16,312 nt of DNA from Nostoc sp. GT001 (GCF_030382115.1 NZ_JAUDRJ010000003.1:5815672-5831983); one strand, 5' to 3'; counted from the first letter of the stretch, positions 8,894-16,312 are shown. Numbers and translations are program-made. Notes: a model not told the origin generated them from the sequence alone.

Positions 8894-9469
8894 TTAGCTT
8901 CTCAGAACCCTAGCAATAATTTTGGAAATTGTTCTCTGCATATCTGTATACTGAGTTGCGGTGTCATTGAAAAGCTTTATAGCCATTTTGACATCATCCT
9001 GACTACAGTTATTCAAATCTCTAATAATGTCACGAATCAAATCTAGTGATAAATCCAGTTTGCCCATGTCTGACTCTGACTCCTTCAAAAATCGAAGCTG
9101 GTTTATATCAGAAGAAATTTCTCCATATTCAGTCTGTGCCTGATTAGCAAATATGTCTTTATACCCAGTTTGTTTAGTCGAAGTTGTTAAAATATATGCT
9201 GCACTGCTCGCTTTCTCTCTAGCAAGCAAAACTTTTCTTGTGAATGAGTTCCAATCACTTAATGATTGATTTAATTGAGCAATAAGTTGAATTTCTTCAT
9301 TTAATCTATCTTCTATAAGATTAGCTATATTTCTTACTATTACGCAATTTATCTTTTTTTTTGATAAAAAAAATCTCCACATAGGTATAGTATCTAAGAA
9401 AGATTTTATATGTCTAATATCATGAATGATGAGTTCAAAAGAAAAGCGTGAATAATTACTCGAAGTCAT
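8894..9469 (-). CDS. Uncharacterised all-helical protein A, paralogue of the following gene
   Basis: Protein of 191 residues, Lys/Ser/Ile-rich and predicted mostly helical, of no family I recognise. Its second half carries LIRDIIRDL, a D-D-V-K spacer and TQYTDMQ followed by a hydrophobic helix. These line up with protein B (8264-8821), so the two arose by duplication. The N-terminal half differs more, including a short Trp/Phe-rich stretch followed by several Lys (about residues 30-40). The start overlaps the end of the ATPase reading frame by 14 bases. GGAGG at 9485-9481, inside the ATPase gene, lies 11 bases before the ATG. Translational coupling to the ATPase is therefore likely, and protein A may depend on that gene being translated to its end. 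No enzymatic motif is visible. Confidence 0.7.
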   Translation of the reverse strand: MTSSNYSRFSFELIIHDIRHIKSFLDTIPMWRFFLSKKKINCVIVRNIANLIEDRLNEEIQLIAQLNQSLSDWNSFTRKVLLAREKASSAAYILTTSTKQTGYKDIFANQAQTEYGEISSDINQLRFLKESESDMGKLDLSLDLIRDIIRDLNNCSQDDVKMAIKLFNDTATQYTDMQRTISKIIARVLRS

Positions 9470-11097
9470 CTTGTTCTAAACCTCCATAAAATTTTGCCTG
9501 TTCTTTATTTATTTTCCAGTATTCAAATAGAGCATTAACAACACTATAAATATCTCTTTGGTTTTCTTGATCTAGAGTTGTAAGAATGCTTTGACAAAAA
9601 TTATAGGCAGAAACTGCTGAGTCAAATGCTTGGGGGTAATCTTTTTTTAAAAAGAACTTATCATACTCCTTAGAAATTTTTTTTAATCCAGTAAAAAGCG
9701 TTAAATCAATAATATCTTTAACACTTTTATTTTGATGTAGCTCTTGAGATTCTACGCGCGACTTAAATTCTGTCTTTTCTGCAAATAAAGGGTTAACATC
9801 AAACCAAGATCCCTCGGAATCACGGTATTCGTACACAAACATACTATGGAGCAGCATTCGGCATTGGTTAATTTCAACCACCTTTTTCTCTCGAGCAATT
9901 TTTTCTAGCAACTCCCACTCTTCATCGGTTATGATTGCAGCAACTCGCGAATTTTTTTGCTCTCGAATTACTTCTTCTAGAATTTGAGATTCCAGAGGTA
10001 GTTTTCTTTGCTTCCTAATAGATGCATTGAGGATTCCGAGCAGATTCCTAACATGACCTCCACTGATCCGACACAAACGGTCTAATGTTTCAGAGCTATC
10101 AAAAACTTCTTTGATTTTGTCAATACGCTGCTTTGGCATCAAGTTTGGGAAAGCTCTTGCTAACACCATCTGACGCAGCAAGTCCATTCCTTCCTTGCAT
10201 TCGCTGCCATCTCGATGTTGCACTGGCACCATTGGTAACACCTTGGGTTGCACCCCAAACCTCTGTATGAGTGTTGCCGATTCATTTGAGAAAATCAACG
10301 CCAAGGGGATAGTGTATATTAAATGGCATTTCAATTTTCGTAATTGGTCTCCCCGATCCACAAACAAGTATTCTGGCTGAGGACGTCCCCACGGTTTCGG
10401 GGAAACATCGACGCGATCGAGGTTATCAACAATTACTACAAGTCCTTTTTTGTCGAACTGCTTCAGTTTATCTATGGCGGGTTGAAGCAATTCCTGGTTA
10501 ATAATATCTATAAATTGTGCTGTTCGTGGTTCCAGATACTCATGCAATCGGCTGCGAAGTGCAGGGACTTTGGCTTTAGCACCAATTTTTCCTATTTGTA
10601 GAGAAAGATGAATTTCTTCTTCACTGCCTTTATGAGTTAACGAACCTTCTGCTTCTAACCCGACTTCTGTGTGTAAATGCCGTTCCGCTTCTTTTAGCAA
10701 CGCTTGAAGACGCCTTGGTTGCTCGATTTTGAATGGTTGTAAGCTTTCACTCACACGACTAGCGATCGCTAACAGAATATCAGCAATATCGACATTTTCC
10801 ATTTCCATGTTGTTACTAGACTCAAAGTAAACTACATGAAAATCTTCCCACTCTAGTTCTGCTTGGAGTCGCAGCAACTCAGTAGATTTGCCACAACCTA
10901 TATGACTCTGTAAATAGATTACAGGTTGGCTCATCAGGTGAAAGGAAGGTGATAATTTCCTTCAATTCCTCAATGATCTGACCACCACGGACTGAGGAAA
11001 AATCAATATAATACTTTCCCTCGTCCTGATTTTTCACATTCAGCGTCTTGCTGGGCTGAGTTGCTTGAAAAAATTTACGTACATCCAGGTCTTCCAC
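9456..11097 (-). pseudogene. P-loop ATPase paralogue, frameshifted immediately before Walker A
   Basis: Second copy of the 440-residue ATPase family, about 546 residues if repaired. The first frame (11097-10879) runs through IDFSSVRGG and DEPTCNLFT, then leaves the family sequence. The second frame picks up at HIGCGKST and continues through Walker B LVVIVDNLDRV, HLIYTIPL, GGHVRNLLGIL and YEYRD/GSWFDVNP to 9456. Between them the minus strand reads ACA-GAGT-CAT. Dropping the A gives T-G-H and restores the same LFTGHIGCGKST as the paralogue, so one base at about 10905-10908 is surplus. Beyond the family's usual end lies an extra helical tail of about 100 residues. The GTG start is supported by GAGG at 11107-11104 and by alignment of the N-terminus with the paralogue. 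An ATG at 10934 opens the second frame and would give an N-truncated product that keeps Walker A. The frameshift may be real or a sequencing error. Confidence 0.82.
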
Positions 11098-11103
11098 AAT
11101 TTA

Positions 11104-11107
11104 CCTC
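11104..11107 (-). promoter_or_regulatory. Ribosome binding site supporting the GTG start of the second ATPase
   Basis: GAGG on the minus strand lies six bases before the GTG at 11097. The resulting N-terminus aligns with that of the paralogous ATPase, which uses ATG. Confidence 0.6.
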
Positions 11108-11382
11108 AGCGTATTCAATAAAATAAACACAAAGGCTGATTTGCTTTCCAGAAAAACAAAGTCTTTAGAGCCAGCTTGTGATAAACCTATGGTCATTTTC
11201 AATCAAGTGCAATACAAAAGCTAAATATGCTAAGGTTGCACACACACTAAAATTTCTGCAAATTCAGTTTCAGTAACGATTTTGCAAAAAGGCTATTCAT
11301 TGTTTTCTACACAAACTCTGCCACTCATTCCGCAAAATTAAGCCGTTTTTGTAGTAAATGTTAGTTTTTGACTATATATCGT

Positions 11383-13263
11383 CTAAGCCCCCAACATTTG
11401 TAAGTTATGTAAAGTGGCATAAAGCCCTCCTTGTTGCAGAAGTTGCTCGTGACTTCCCTGTTCGATTAATTCGCCACGCTTGAGAACAAAAATCCGGTCT
11501 ACATTGCGAATTGTAGACAAGCGGTGAGCAATAATAATGGCGGTACGTCTAAGCAAAAGCTGGTTTAATGCCTCTTGAACTGAAGCTTCTGTGCCAACAT
11601 CTAAACTAGCGGTAGCCTCATCTAGTACCAAAATTTGCGGATTGCGAATGGCAGCGCGTGCAAAGGCTAAAAGTTGCTTTTGACCACTAGAAATATTTGT
11701 GCCCCGTTCTCGAAGTTGAGTATCATAGCCTTGGGGTAGTTCTTCTATAAACTGGGCAATGTTGGTTTCTTCCGCTGCTTGTTGAATCTGTTCAATGGTG
11801 TAGCCATCTCCTAAAGAAATGTTGCTTTTAACATCGCCAGCAAACAAAAAGCCTTCTTGTAAAATTACTGCCATGTAGCGCCGCAGTTCTGCTTGTGGTA
11901 CTTCCCGAATGTCTACGCCATCTATGAGAATGCGTCCTTGGGTGGGTTCGTAAAGGCGGCACAAAAGACGGATGATCGAAGTTTTACCCGCACCTGTAGG
12001 GCCGACTAATGCAATTTTTTCACCAGGATGAATGGTAAAATCTAAGTCTTTAATTACGTAATCATCATTTTTGTAAGCAAACCAGACATGATCGAAGCGA
12101 ATCTCTCCCAGTTCTGGGGGGGAAGTGAGGTCTGGAGATTCTAGATTTGCTAGGATTTCGTCTATGTAGCCAAATTTTGCATCAAATATTGAGAAGCGGA
12201 CATTGGCGCGATCGCGAATTTCTATCGGTTCATCTAATATATCGCTTACGCGTTCAATGGCAGTGAAACCAGCTTGAATTACTGTAAATTTTTCTGCAAA
12301 AGCCCTTAAAGGGTCAAATAATCGCTGTGCATACAATATAAATGTCGATAAAGTCCCGAAAGTCAAGTTTTTTTCCAACAGCAACCACCCACCCACGCAC
12401 AAAACACCTGCGATCGCAATCAGTCCAATCCATTCTAAGGTTGCTGAAACAAATGAATCATAAAAGATGGTTTTATCCATTTGCTGAGTGTAGTGGCTGT
12501 TTGTCGCACGAAACAATTCGGCATTAAATTTTTCTCTACGAAACAACTGCACGACGTTAATACCAAGCACATTTTCTTGTAGCTGTGAATTCAGGATCGA
12601 AAGTTCTTCTCGCCCTTTGTAATTGGCTTTGCGGTACTGTTTTTGAATGTAAACAATTACCCAGCTAGTTGGTAACAGCATCAATACCAGCAAGCAAGAA
12701 AGTTGCCACTGGATGGAAAACATTAAACCCAAAGTCACCAGCATTAAAAACAAATCGGATATAATGCCAACCGCCCCAGTCGAAAAGACATCGCCTAACA
12801 CTTCTACATCGCTGGTAATTCTGGTAATTAATTTACCTACGGGTGTGCGGTCAAAAAAGCGCACTGCTAGAGATGTTACATGCTGAAATAAGTCTTGGCG
12901 AATTGCTGCGGTGATTTGTTGCCCTAGCTTTTGGACTATATAACCTTGAAAACCTGTCAACATCAATTGGATGGCGATCGCAATTACCAGTAATCCCTCT
13001 AGGATATTCAGCCCTTGCGAGAAGGGACGATTCCTAAAAAATTCGTAAGTGCTTGGTTCATTACGAATCAGAGAGATTACTTGCCCAATCAAGAAAGGTT
13101 GTACGGCATTAGCTAGTGCGATCGGTACGAGTAGGCACATCGACAGCGCCAATAGCCGTCCGTTACGACGGGCATAAGGCACCAAACGCAAAAATAACCG
13201 CCAGTCATTTTCACGCCGACGATCTGGTGTATAAGATTTTTTCAGAGATTGGTAGATGCTCAT
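11383..13263 (-). CDS. ABC exporter half-transporter (fused permease and ATPase, MdlB/MsbA-like)
   Basis: Intact 626-residue inner-membrane ABC exporter subunit, expected to act as a dimer and use ATP to export a lipid, peptide or drug-like substrate. The transmembrane domain (about 30-335) has hydrophobic segments near 38-60, 90-108, 160-205 and 270-297, with the conserved FFDRTPVGKLITRITSD coupling region at 136-152. The nucleotide-binding domain has Walker A GPTGAGKTS at 421-429, the Q-loop around ILQEGFLF at 467-474, the signature ISSGQKQ at 524-530, Walker B ILVLDEA at 544-550, the SLD loop at 553-555 and switch histidine H580. The stretch joining the two domains (about 343-385) is longer than usual. 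It is monocistronic, with no partner subunit alongside. No Shine-Dalgarno is evident before the ATG. Substrate cannot be told from sequence. There is no visible functional link to the ATPase operons. Confidence 0.92.
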   Translation of the reverse strand: MSIYQSLKKSYTPDRRRENDWRLFLRLVPYARRNGRLLALSMCLLVPIALANAVQPFLIGQVISLIRNEPSTYEFFRNRPFSQGLNILEGLLVIAIAIQLMLTGFQGYIVQKLGQQITAAIRQDLFQHVTSLAVRFFDRTPVGKLITRITSDVEVLGDVFSTGAVGIISDLFLMLVTLGLMFSIQWQLSCLLVLMLLPTSWVIVYIQKQYRKANYKGREELSILNSQLQENVLGINVVQLFRREKFNAELFRATNSHYTQQMDKTIFYDSFVSATLEWIGLIAIAGVLCVGGWLLLEKNLTFGTLSTFILYAQRLFDPLRAFAEKFTVIQAGFTAIERVSDILDEPIEIRDRANVRFSIFDAKFGYIDEILANLESPDLTSPPELGEIRFDHVWFAYKNDDYVIKDLDFTIHPGEKIALVGPTGAGKTSIIRLLCRLYEPTQGRILIDGVDIREVPQAELRRYMAVILQEGFLFAGDVKSNISLGDGYTIEQIQQAAEETNIAQFIEELPQGYDTQLRERGTNISSGQKQLLAFARAAIRNPQILVLDEATASLDVGTEASVQEALNQLLLRRTAIIIAHRLSTIRNVDRIFVLKRGELIEQGSHEQLLQQGGLYATLHNLQMLGA

Positions 13264-13471
13264 AGTAAGAGCATTATATTAATGTTTGGAAAAAAACACG
13301 CTTGTTTAAAGTAGCGTTTATCTTCCTACTCTGATACCATGCCTGAGATAGAAACTGCAAGAATACTACTAAGACCCGATATTCCTCACGATTTGGATAA
13401 TTTCCTTTACATTTTGCAATCTTGAAACTATCAGTCCTCTACCCAGAAATGTTGCCACTGTTTAATTTGAT

Positions 13472-13678
13472 TTGGCGGATCAAAACGATTCACAACCGCA
13501 GCCTACAGAATCATTGGCGAACCAACTGCTAAACATAAGGACTTTCCTTTCCAGAAGTGGAAGTCTTCAGGGTGCGCTAACTGGGTTACAGCACAAAGGC
13601 TTGATTTATCATGCCGAGCCAGGTTATCAACTGGCATTGCCTTTACTGGCCTTGTGGTTGCGACAACGGTTGAGTTGA
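13472..13678 (+). pseudogene. Remnant resembling the C-terminal winged-helix end of an ATPase
   Basis: An open stretch of 68 codons beginning at a TTG. The readable part runs from LANQLLNIRTFLSRSG to the stop. It contains a GLQHKGLIYHAEPGYQLALP segment and ends in PLLALWLRQRLS. This resembles the winged-helix hairpin that closes many bacterial STAND and AAA ATPases (G-L-I/V-Y, then G-Y-L-PLL-W-R). There is no credible ribosome binding site, and the first dozen residues look random, so this is more likely the tail of a lost gene than a small protein. A 28-codon open frame at 13339-13425 may or may not belong to the same relic. A small real protein cannot be excluded. Confidence 0.4.
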
Positions 13679-13698
13679 AAATAGCGATGTAACAACAA

Positions 13699-13754
13699 GA
13701 TTCCCGACTTTTGAAATAAATCGGAAATCCGAGGGCGCACAGAAGTGCGTCCCT
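13699..13754. repeat. Two imperfect intergenic hairpins, one a decayed copy of the 8091 repeat
   Basis: The stretch 13699-13729 has the outline of the 8091-8121 palindrome (TCCCGACTT and AAATCGGA arms) but with mismatches. Next to it, AGGGCGCAC (13732-13740) pairs with GTGCGTCCCT (13745-13754) apart from one bulged base. Such repeats commonly sit between genes in Nostoc-type genomes. Confidence 0.5.
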
Positions 13755-13790
13755 ACAGTATTTGTATTAATTGCTTCATAAATATTCCTG

Positions 13791-13890
13791 TAAGTATGAA
13801 AAAATAGCATACTTATCTGTTTACGTCTTATATCTAAAGATAGAAGATCGAGGTTAAAATTTGGGAAACCTAAGAGGGGTTCATTCCCAA
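13791..13890 (+). promoter_or_regulatory. Inverted repeats in the leader of the TPR gene
   Basis: TAAGTATG (13791-13798) and CATACTTA (13808-13815) form a perfect eight-base inverted repeat with a nine-base A-rich spacer, a size compatible with a protein-binding operator. Further on, TTGGGAA (13861-13867) pairs with TTCCCAA (13884-13890), with inner ACC/GGT pairing, as a leader hairpin about 40 bases before the start codon. No clear promoter boxes are seen, and any regulatory role is inference. Confidence 0.3.
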
Positions 13891-13932
13891 GAGATGTTCT
13901 ACCTACTTATCGCAGAATGCAACTGAGGTCAG

Positions 13933-14956
13933 ATGACGCAACCTTTAAATCAAGTCAAAGAATGGGAACAACGTCGTGACGAAGCAAACCGCTACTACCA
14001 ACGAGGGAAATTTCAAGAGTCTCTCGATCTTGCAACCAAAAATTTACACTTGGCTAGAGCAATTCCAGATCGAGCCAGAGAAGGTTATACATTAAATGAC
14101 CTCGGTTTAGCTCACCTCAGTTGCTGGCAACCTCAAAAAGCATTAGAGCGCTTTCATCAGGCGCTTTCGGTTGCTGTTGAAATTGGCAACACGCCAGCAG
14201 AGGCCACTGCACTTAGCAATCTGGGTTCTACCTACAGCCGTCTTGGACGCTTTTCGCAAGCGTTGGAATATTTTGACAAAGCACTGCTAATCTTTAGGCG
14301 ATCGCAAGATACTCAAAGCGAAGTTTCTACTCTTAATGATGTCGCACTAATTTATACGCGGTTAGGAGAACCAAAACGGGCGCTGTTGCTACAACACCAA
14401 ATTTTGAGGATGCGCCGATTGTTAGGTGACTTTTCTGGCGAGGCAACAACGCTCAATGGTATTGGATTTGCCTACAATGTCTTAGGCAAGTTTGAGCAAG
14501 CGCTAGAATTTTTTCAAGCAGCACTGCCAATTCAACGAGCTTGCCAAGAATATGCTTGGAGAAGCAACCACCTTGAACAATATTGCTTCTGTCTATCATG
14601 ATTTAGGACAACCCAAACAAGCGCTATTGCTTTACTATCAAGTTCTTTTAACACGTCGAGCAATTAGCGATCGCGCAGGTGTTGCAACAACCCTTCACAA
14701 CATTGGTTTTACATACAGCACCCTGGCAGAACATCGCCAAGCAATGAAGTTCTACAAGCAAGCCATTGTGATTTATCAAGAACTCGGCGATAATCTCGGA
14801 GAAATTTCAACTTTGCTAAATATGGGAAGCGTTTACGCCACCACGAAACGCAAAAAAATGGCGCGATCGTGCTACAAAAATGCCCAAGAGTTAGCAGAGC
14901 AAATCGAATATCAACCACTTTTAGAAAAAGTACAGCAGTTCATAGATTCTCTGTAG
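13933..14956 (+). pseudogene. TPR-repeat protein (eight repeats), frameshifted in the sixth repeat
   Basis: Protein-interaction scaffold of about 340 residues if one base is removed. It consists of roughly eight 40-residue tetratricopeptide repeats of the kinesin-light-chain/MalT-like type, each with an A/G-E-A-T-T-L-N-N-hydrophobic-G-Y helix, then L-G-Q-ALE-Y-ALP-I-R-D. The first frame ends at 14601 after leaving the consensus. The second frame, through 14956, resumes at GEATTLNNIASVYHDLG. Deleting one T of the pair at 14556-14557 joins them as QEYAGEATTLNN, which is exactly a repeat border. GAGG at 13925-13928 lies four bases before the ATG, a short spacing. No signal peptide, membrane segment or catalytic domain is seen. 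The target is unknown. Repeats 5 to 7 are the most alike. As written, the product stops within the sixth repeat, giving 222 residues that could still fold as a shorter solenoid. Confidence 0.8.
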
Positions 14957-14997
14957 CTTTTAGTAGTTCGCTTTCGTCAACTTGGCGGGGTAAAGGG

Positions 14998-15047
14998 AAA
15001 GGGTAAAGGGGAAAGGATGTATTCAAAACCTTTCCCCTTTACCCTTT
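14998..15047. repeat. Long perfect hairpin of AAAGGGTAAAGGGGAAAGG type
   Basis: A 19-base arm (14998-15016) and its exact complement (15029-15047) surround a 12-base loop. The arms are purine-only on one side apart from one T. It starts 42 bases after the TPR gene stop and could stop transcription, but no T-run follows. The sequence type is common as a dispersed repeat in Nostoc genomes. Confidence 0.7.
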
Positions 15048-15110
15048 AACCGAACCGTATTGAGGGCAAACCTACTAGTGAAATTAAATATGCGTTATGC
15101 AGAACCCTTG

Positions 15111-15148
15111 TAGAGACGTAGCACTTGCTACGTCTCTAGATTCTTTTT
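15111..15148 (+). terminator. Dispersed palindrome followed by a T-run, terminator-like
   Basis: TAGAGACGTAGCA (15111-15123) pairs perfectly with TGCTACGTCTCTA (15126-15138), and a six-T run follows at 15143-15148. The TAGAGACGTAGCA arm is a well-known dispersed palindrome in Nostoc-type genomes. Here its T-run would also let it act as a terminator between the TPR and dehydrogenase genes. Confidence 0.6.
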
Positions 15149-15193
15149 TACCCTAGCTACAATACCAAAGTTGTAGCTAGAACAAGGACATCT

Positions 15194-15989
15194 ATGAAAG
15201 CTTACGAAATTCAAAGCAACGCCGGAATTGATGCCCTGGCATTAGTCGATCGCCCCCAAGCAAAACCCGCAAGCTGGACAAGTTCTGATTCAAGTGAAGG
15301 CAGCATCTTTAAATTACCGCGATTTGCTTGTCATTGAAGGAGCTTACGGTGCTGGACAGAAATATCCGTTAATTCCCATGTCTGACGGTGCGGGAGAAGT
15401 TGTGGCAGTGGGGGAAGGTGTGACACGGGTAAAAATAGGCGATCGCGTCGCTGGTATTTTCTTCCAAGACTGGATTTATGGCTCTTTAACCAAAGAGAAA
15501 ATGAAATCCGATCTCGGAGGCGGTATCGATGGAATGCTAGCTGAGTATGTCGTATTACACCAAGATGGTTTAGTAATATTACCTGATTACCTATCCTACA
15601 TTGAAGGTGCAACTTTACCCTGTGCAGCAGTTACAGCTTGGCATGGACTGATTACAAAAGGCAATATTGGTGCAGGTGATAGTGTTTTATTACTCGGTAC
15701 TGGAGGAGTTTCAATTTTTGCTCTCCAGTTTGCCAAGATACATGGTGCTAGAGCGATTATTACTTCCAGCAGTGATGAGAAATTGGCACGAGCTAAACAG
15801 CTTGGTGCTGACGAGACAATCAACTACAAAGCAACACCAGATTGGGAAAAGCAAGTTTATCAATTAACCAATCGCACGGGTGTAGATCATGTAGTTGAGG
15901 TAGGCGGTGCAGGTACGCTGTCAAAATCGCTACAAGCAGTCCGCATTGGGGGACGTATTAGTTTGATTGGCGTATTATCAGGTAGAGGA
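15194..15989 (+). pseudogene. Medium-chain (zinc-type superfamily) alcohol dehydrogenase, 5' exon, frameshifted and cut by a group II intron
   Basis: N-terminal part (about 264 residues) of an NAD(P)-dependent medium-chain dehydrogenase/quinone-reductase-like oxidoreductase. The ATG at 15194 begins MKAYEIQ, the usual start of this family. The frame is lost at CCC 15266-15268, and removing one C gives KPQAGQVLIQVKAASLNYRD in a single frame. Downstream are SDGAGEVVAVGEGVTRVKIGD (substrate-domain loop), GGIDGMLAEYVV, the TLPCAAVTAWHGL segment, and the Rossmann motif LGTGGVSIFALQFAK for the cofactor. The position holding the catalytic zinc cysteine in classical alcohol dehydrogenases is NYRD here, so the protein is probably not a typical zinc enzyme. 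The match stops after VLSGRG at 15989, and the next bases begin a group II intron with a stop four codons in. The C-terminal 60-80 residues expected for the family are missing from the window and should lie beyond the intron. Confidence 0.85.
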
Positions 15990-16312
15990 GTGCGATTCGT
16001 TGATTAGCAAATCACGGTAATCAGTCCGTAAATAACTAATCCAGCCCGACAGCAGATTACTGTCACTAAAGGCTGAACTCTCGGTCAGATGTAGGTGAAA
16101 GTCCTACCATTCAGACTCAGAATTGACTCCTTACCTGCCCACACCGAACAAGCTCGGTTCTTGTAGAGTGAAGCTGGGAACAGGGCGCAACCAGACGACC
16201 GTTGCGGGTTGACACTGGCGCTAACAGGGAGTTCCCACGGTGAAACAGAGCCTATAAAAGTGACCTACCTGAAAGCGGGGCGCAACACAAAAAACCCTGA
16301 CTTCATTGGAGA
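15990..16312 (+). mobile_element. Group II intron, 5' part (domain I), continuing beyond the window
   Basis: The sequence starts with GTGCGA, matching the GUGYG 5' splice consensus, exactly where the dehydrogenase homology ends and on a codon border. It then shows the features of a bacterial group II ribozyme domain I: no open frame, many short GC-rich helices, and the GGTGAAAGTCCTACC stretch (about 16092-16106) that I recall as near-invariant in cyanobacterial and chloroplast-like introns. The intron segment CTACCTGA at 16265-16272 is the exact complement of exon bases TCAGGTAG (15978-15985), where an intron-binding site 2 would sit. The other exon-binding site, domains II-VI and any reverse transcriptase/maturase frame lie outside. 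It has the same orientation as the host gene, so self-splicing could restore the exon junction. Confidence 0.88.

Noticed and set aside
10895..10915. Programmed ribosomal frameshift before Walker A
   Set aside because: There is no slippery heptamer or downstream pseudoknot that I can recognise, and the intact paralogue needs no shift. A simple insertion explains it better.
9456..10934. The 492-codon frame as a complete ATPase starting at 10934
   Set aside because: Its first residues do not match the family. The true N-terminus is in the neighbouring frame up to 11097, and the two join after removal of one base.
13339..13425. 28-codon open frame upstream of the ATPase remnant
   Set aside because: It has no ribosome binding site or recognisable motif and is too short to support as a gene.
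15990..16007. Natural C-terminus of the dehydrogenase (VRFVD then stop)
   Set aside because: Those codons are the 5' end of the group II intron. The family normally continues for 60-80 more residues.
1..16312. CRISPR array or tRNA/rRNA genes
   Set aside because: No regularly spaced direct repeats and no tRNA- or rRNA-like sequence were seen. The repeats present are palindromes and protein-coding WD40 or TPR units.

Overview
The window looks like chromosomal or plasmid DNA of a filamentous cyanobacterium, probably Nostocales. The octamer GCGATCGC (the cyanobacterial HIP1 motif) occurs about a dozen times, for example near 5025, 6025, 6954, 8559, 12411, 12975, 14300, 14670 and 15440. The intergenic regions carry palindromic repeats of the kind common in Nostoc and Anabaena. 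DnaK is of the cyanobacterial DnaK2 type, and the accessory genes are TPR, WD40 and STAND signalling proteins.

Layout. (1) 60-1985 (+): intact dnaK with a good intrinsic terminator at 2032-2065. (2) 7909-2187 (-): a compact three-gene operon. It encodes a P-loop ATPase, a 156-residue stand-alone adaptor-like domain (4-base stop/start overlap), and a 1304-residue protein with the same adaptor domain, a TPR-like helical region, a STAND NTPase, a membrane helix and seven WD40 blades. (3) 11097-8264 (-): a second operon with a paralogous ATPase, broken by one extra base just before its Walker A motif, followed by two small all-helical proteins that are paralogous to each other and that I do not recognise. 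(4) 13263-11383 (-): an intact ABC exporter half-transporter. (5) 13472-13678 (+): a short remnant resembling the C-terminal end of an ATPase. (6) 13933-14956 (+): an eight-repeat TPR protein with a frameshift. (7) 15194-15989 (+): the 5' part of a medium-chain alcohol dehydrogenase, frameshifted near its start and then cut by the 5' end of a group II intron that runs out of the window.

Most interesting is the pair of adjacent operons built on the same ATPase family but with different partners. In the first, the adaptor domain exists both alone and fused to a STAND/WD40 receptor-like chain. That suggests homotypic recruitment between ATPase-linked and receptor-linked modules, as proposed for effector-associated domains of bacterial NLR-like conflict systems. 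In the second, the ATPase is linked to a pair of unknown helical proteins. No toxin, nuclease or protease domain is visible in either operon, so a defence role is an inference.

Caution: three genes (10905-10908, 14556-14557, 15266-15268) each carry exactly one surplus base whose removal restores a family-typical sequence. This is either real decay or uncorrected sequencing error, and it affects how functional the right-hand half of the window is.
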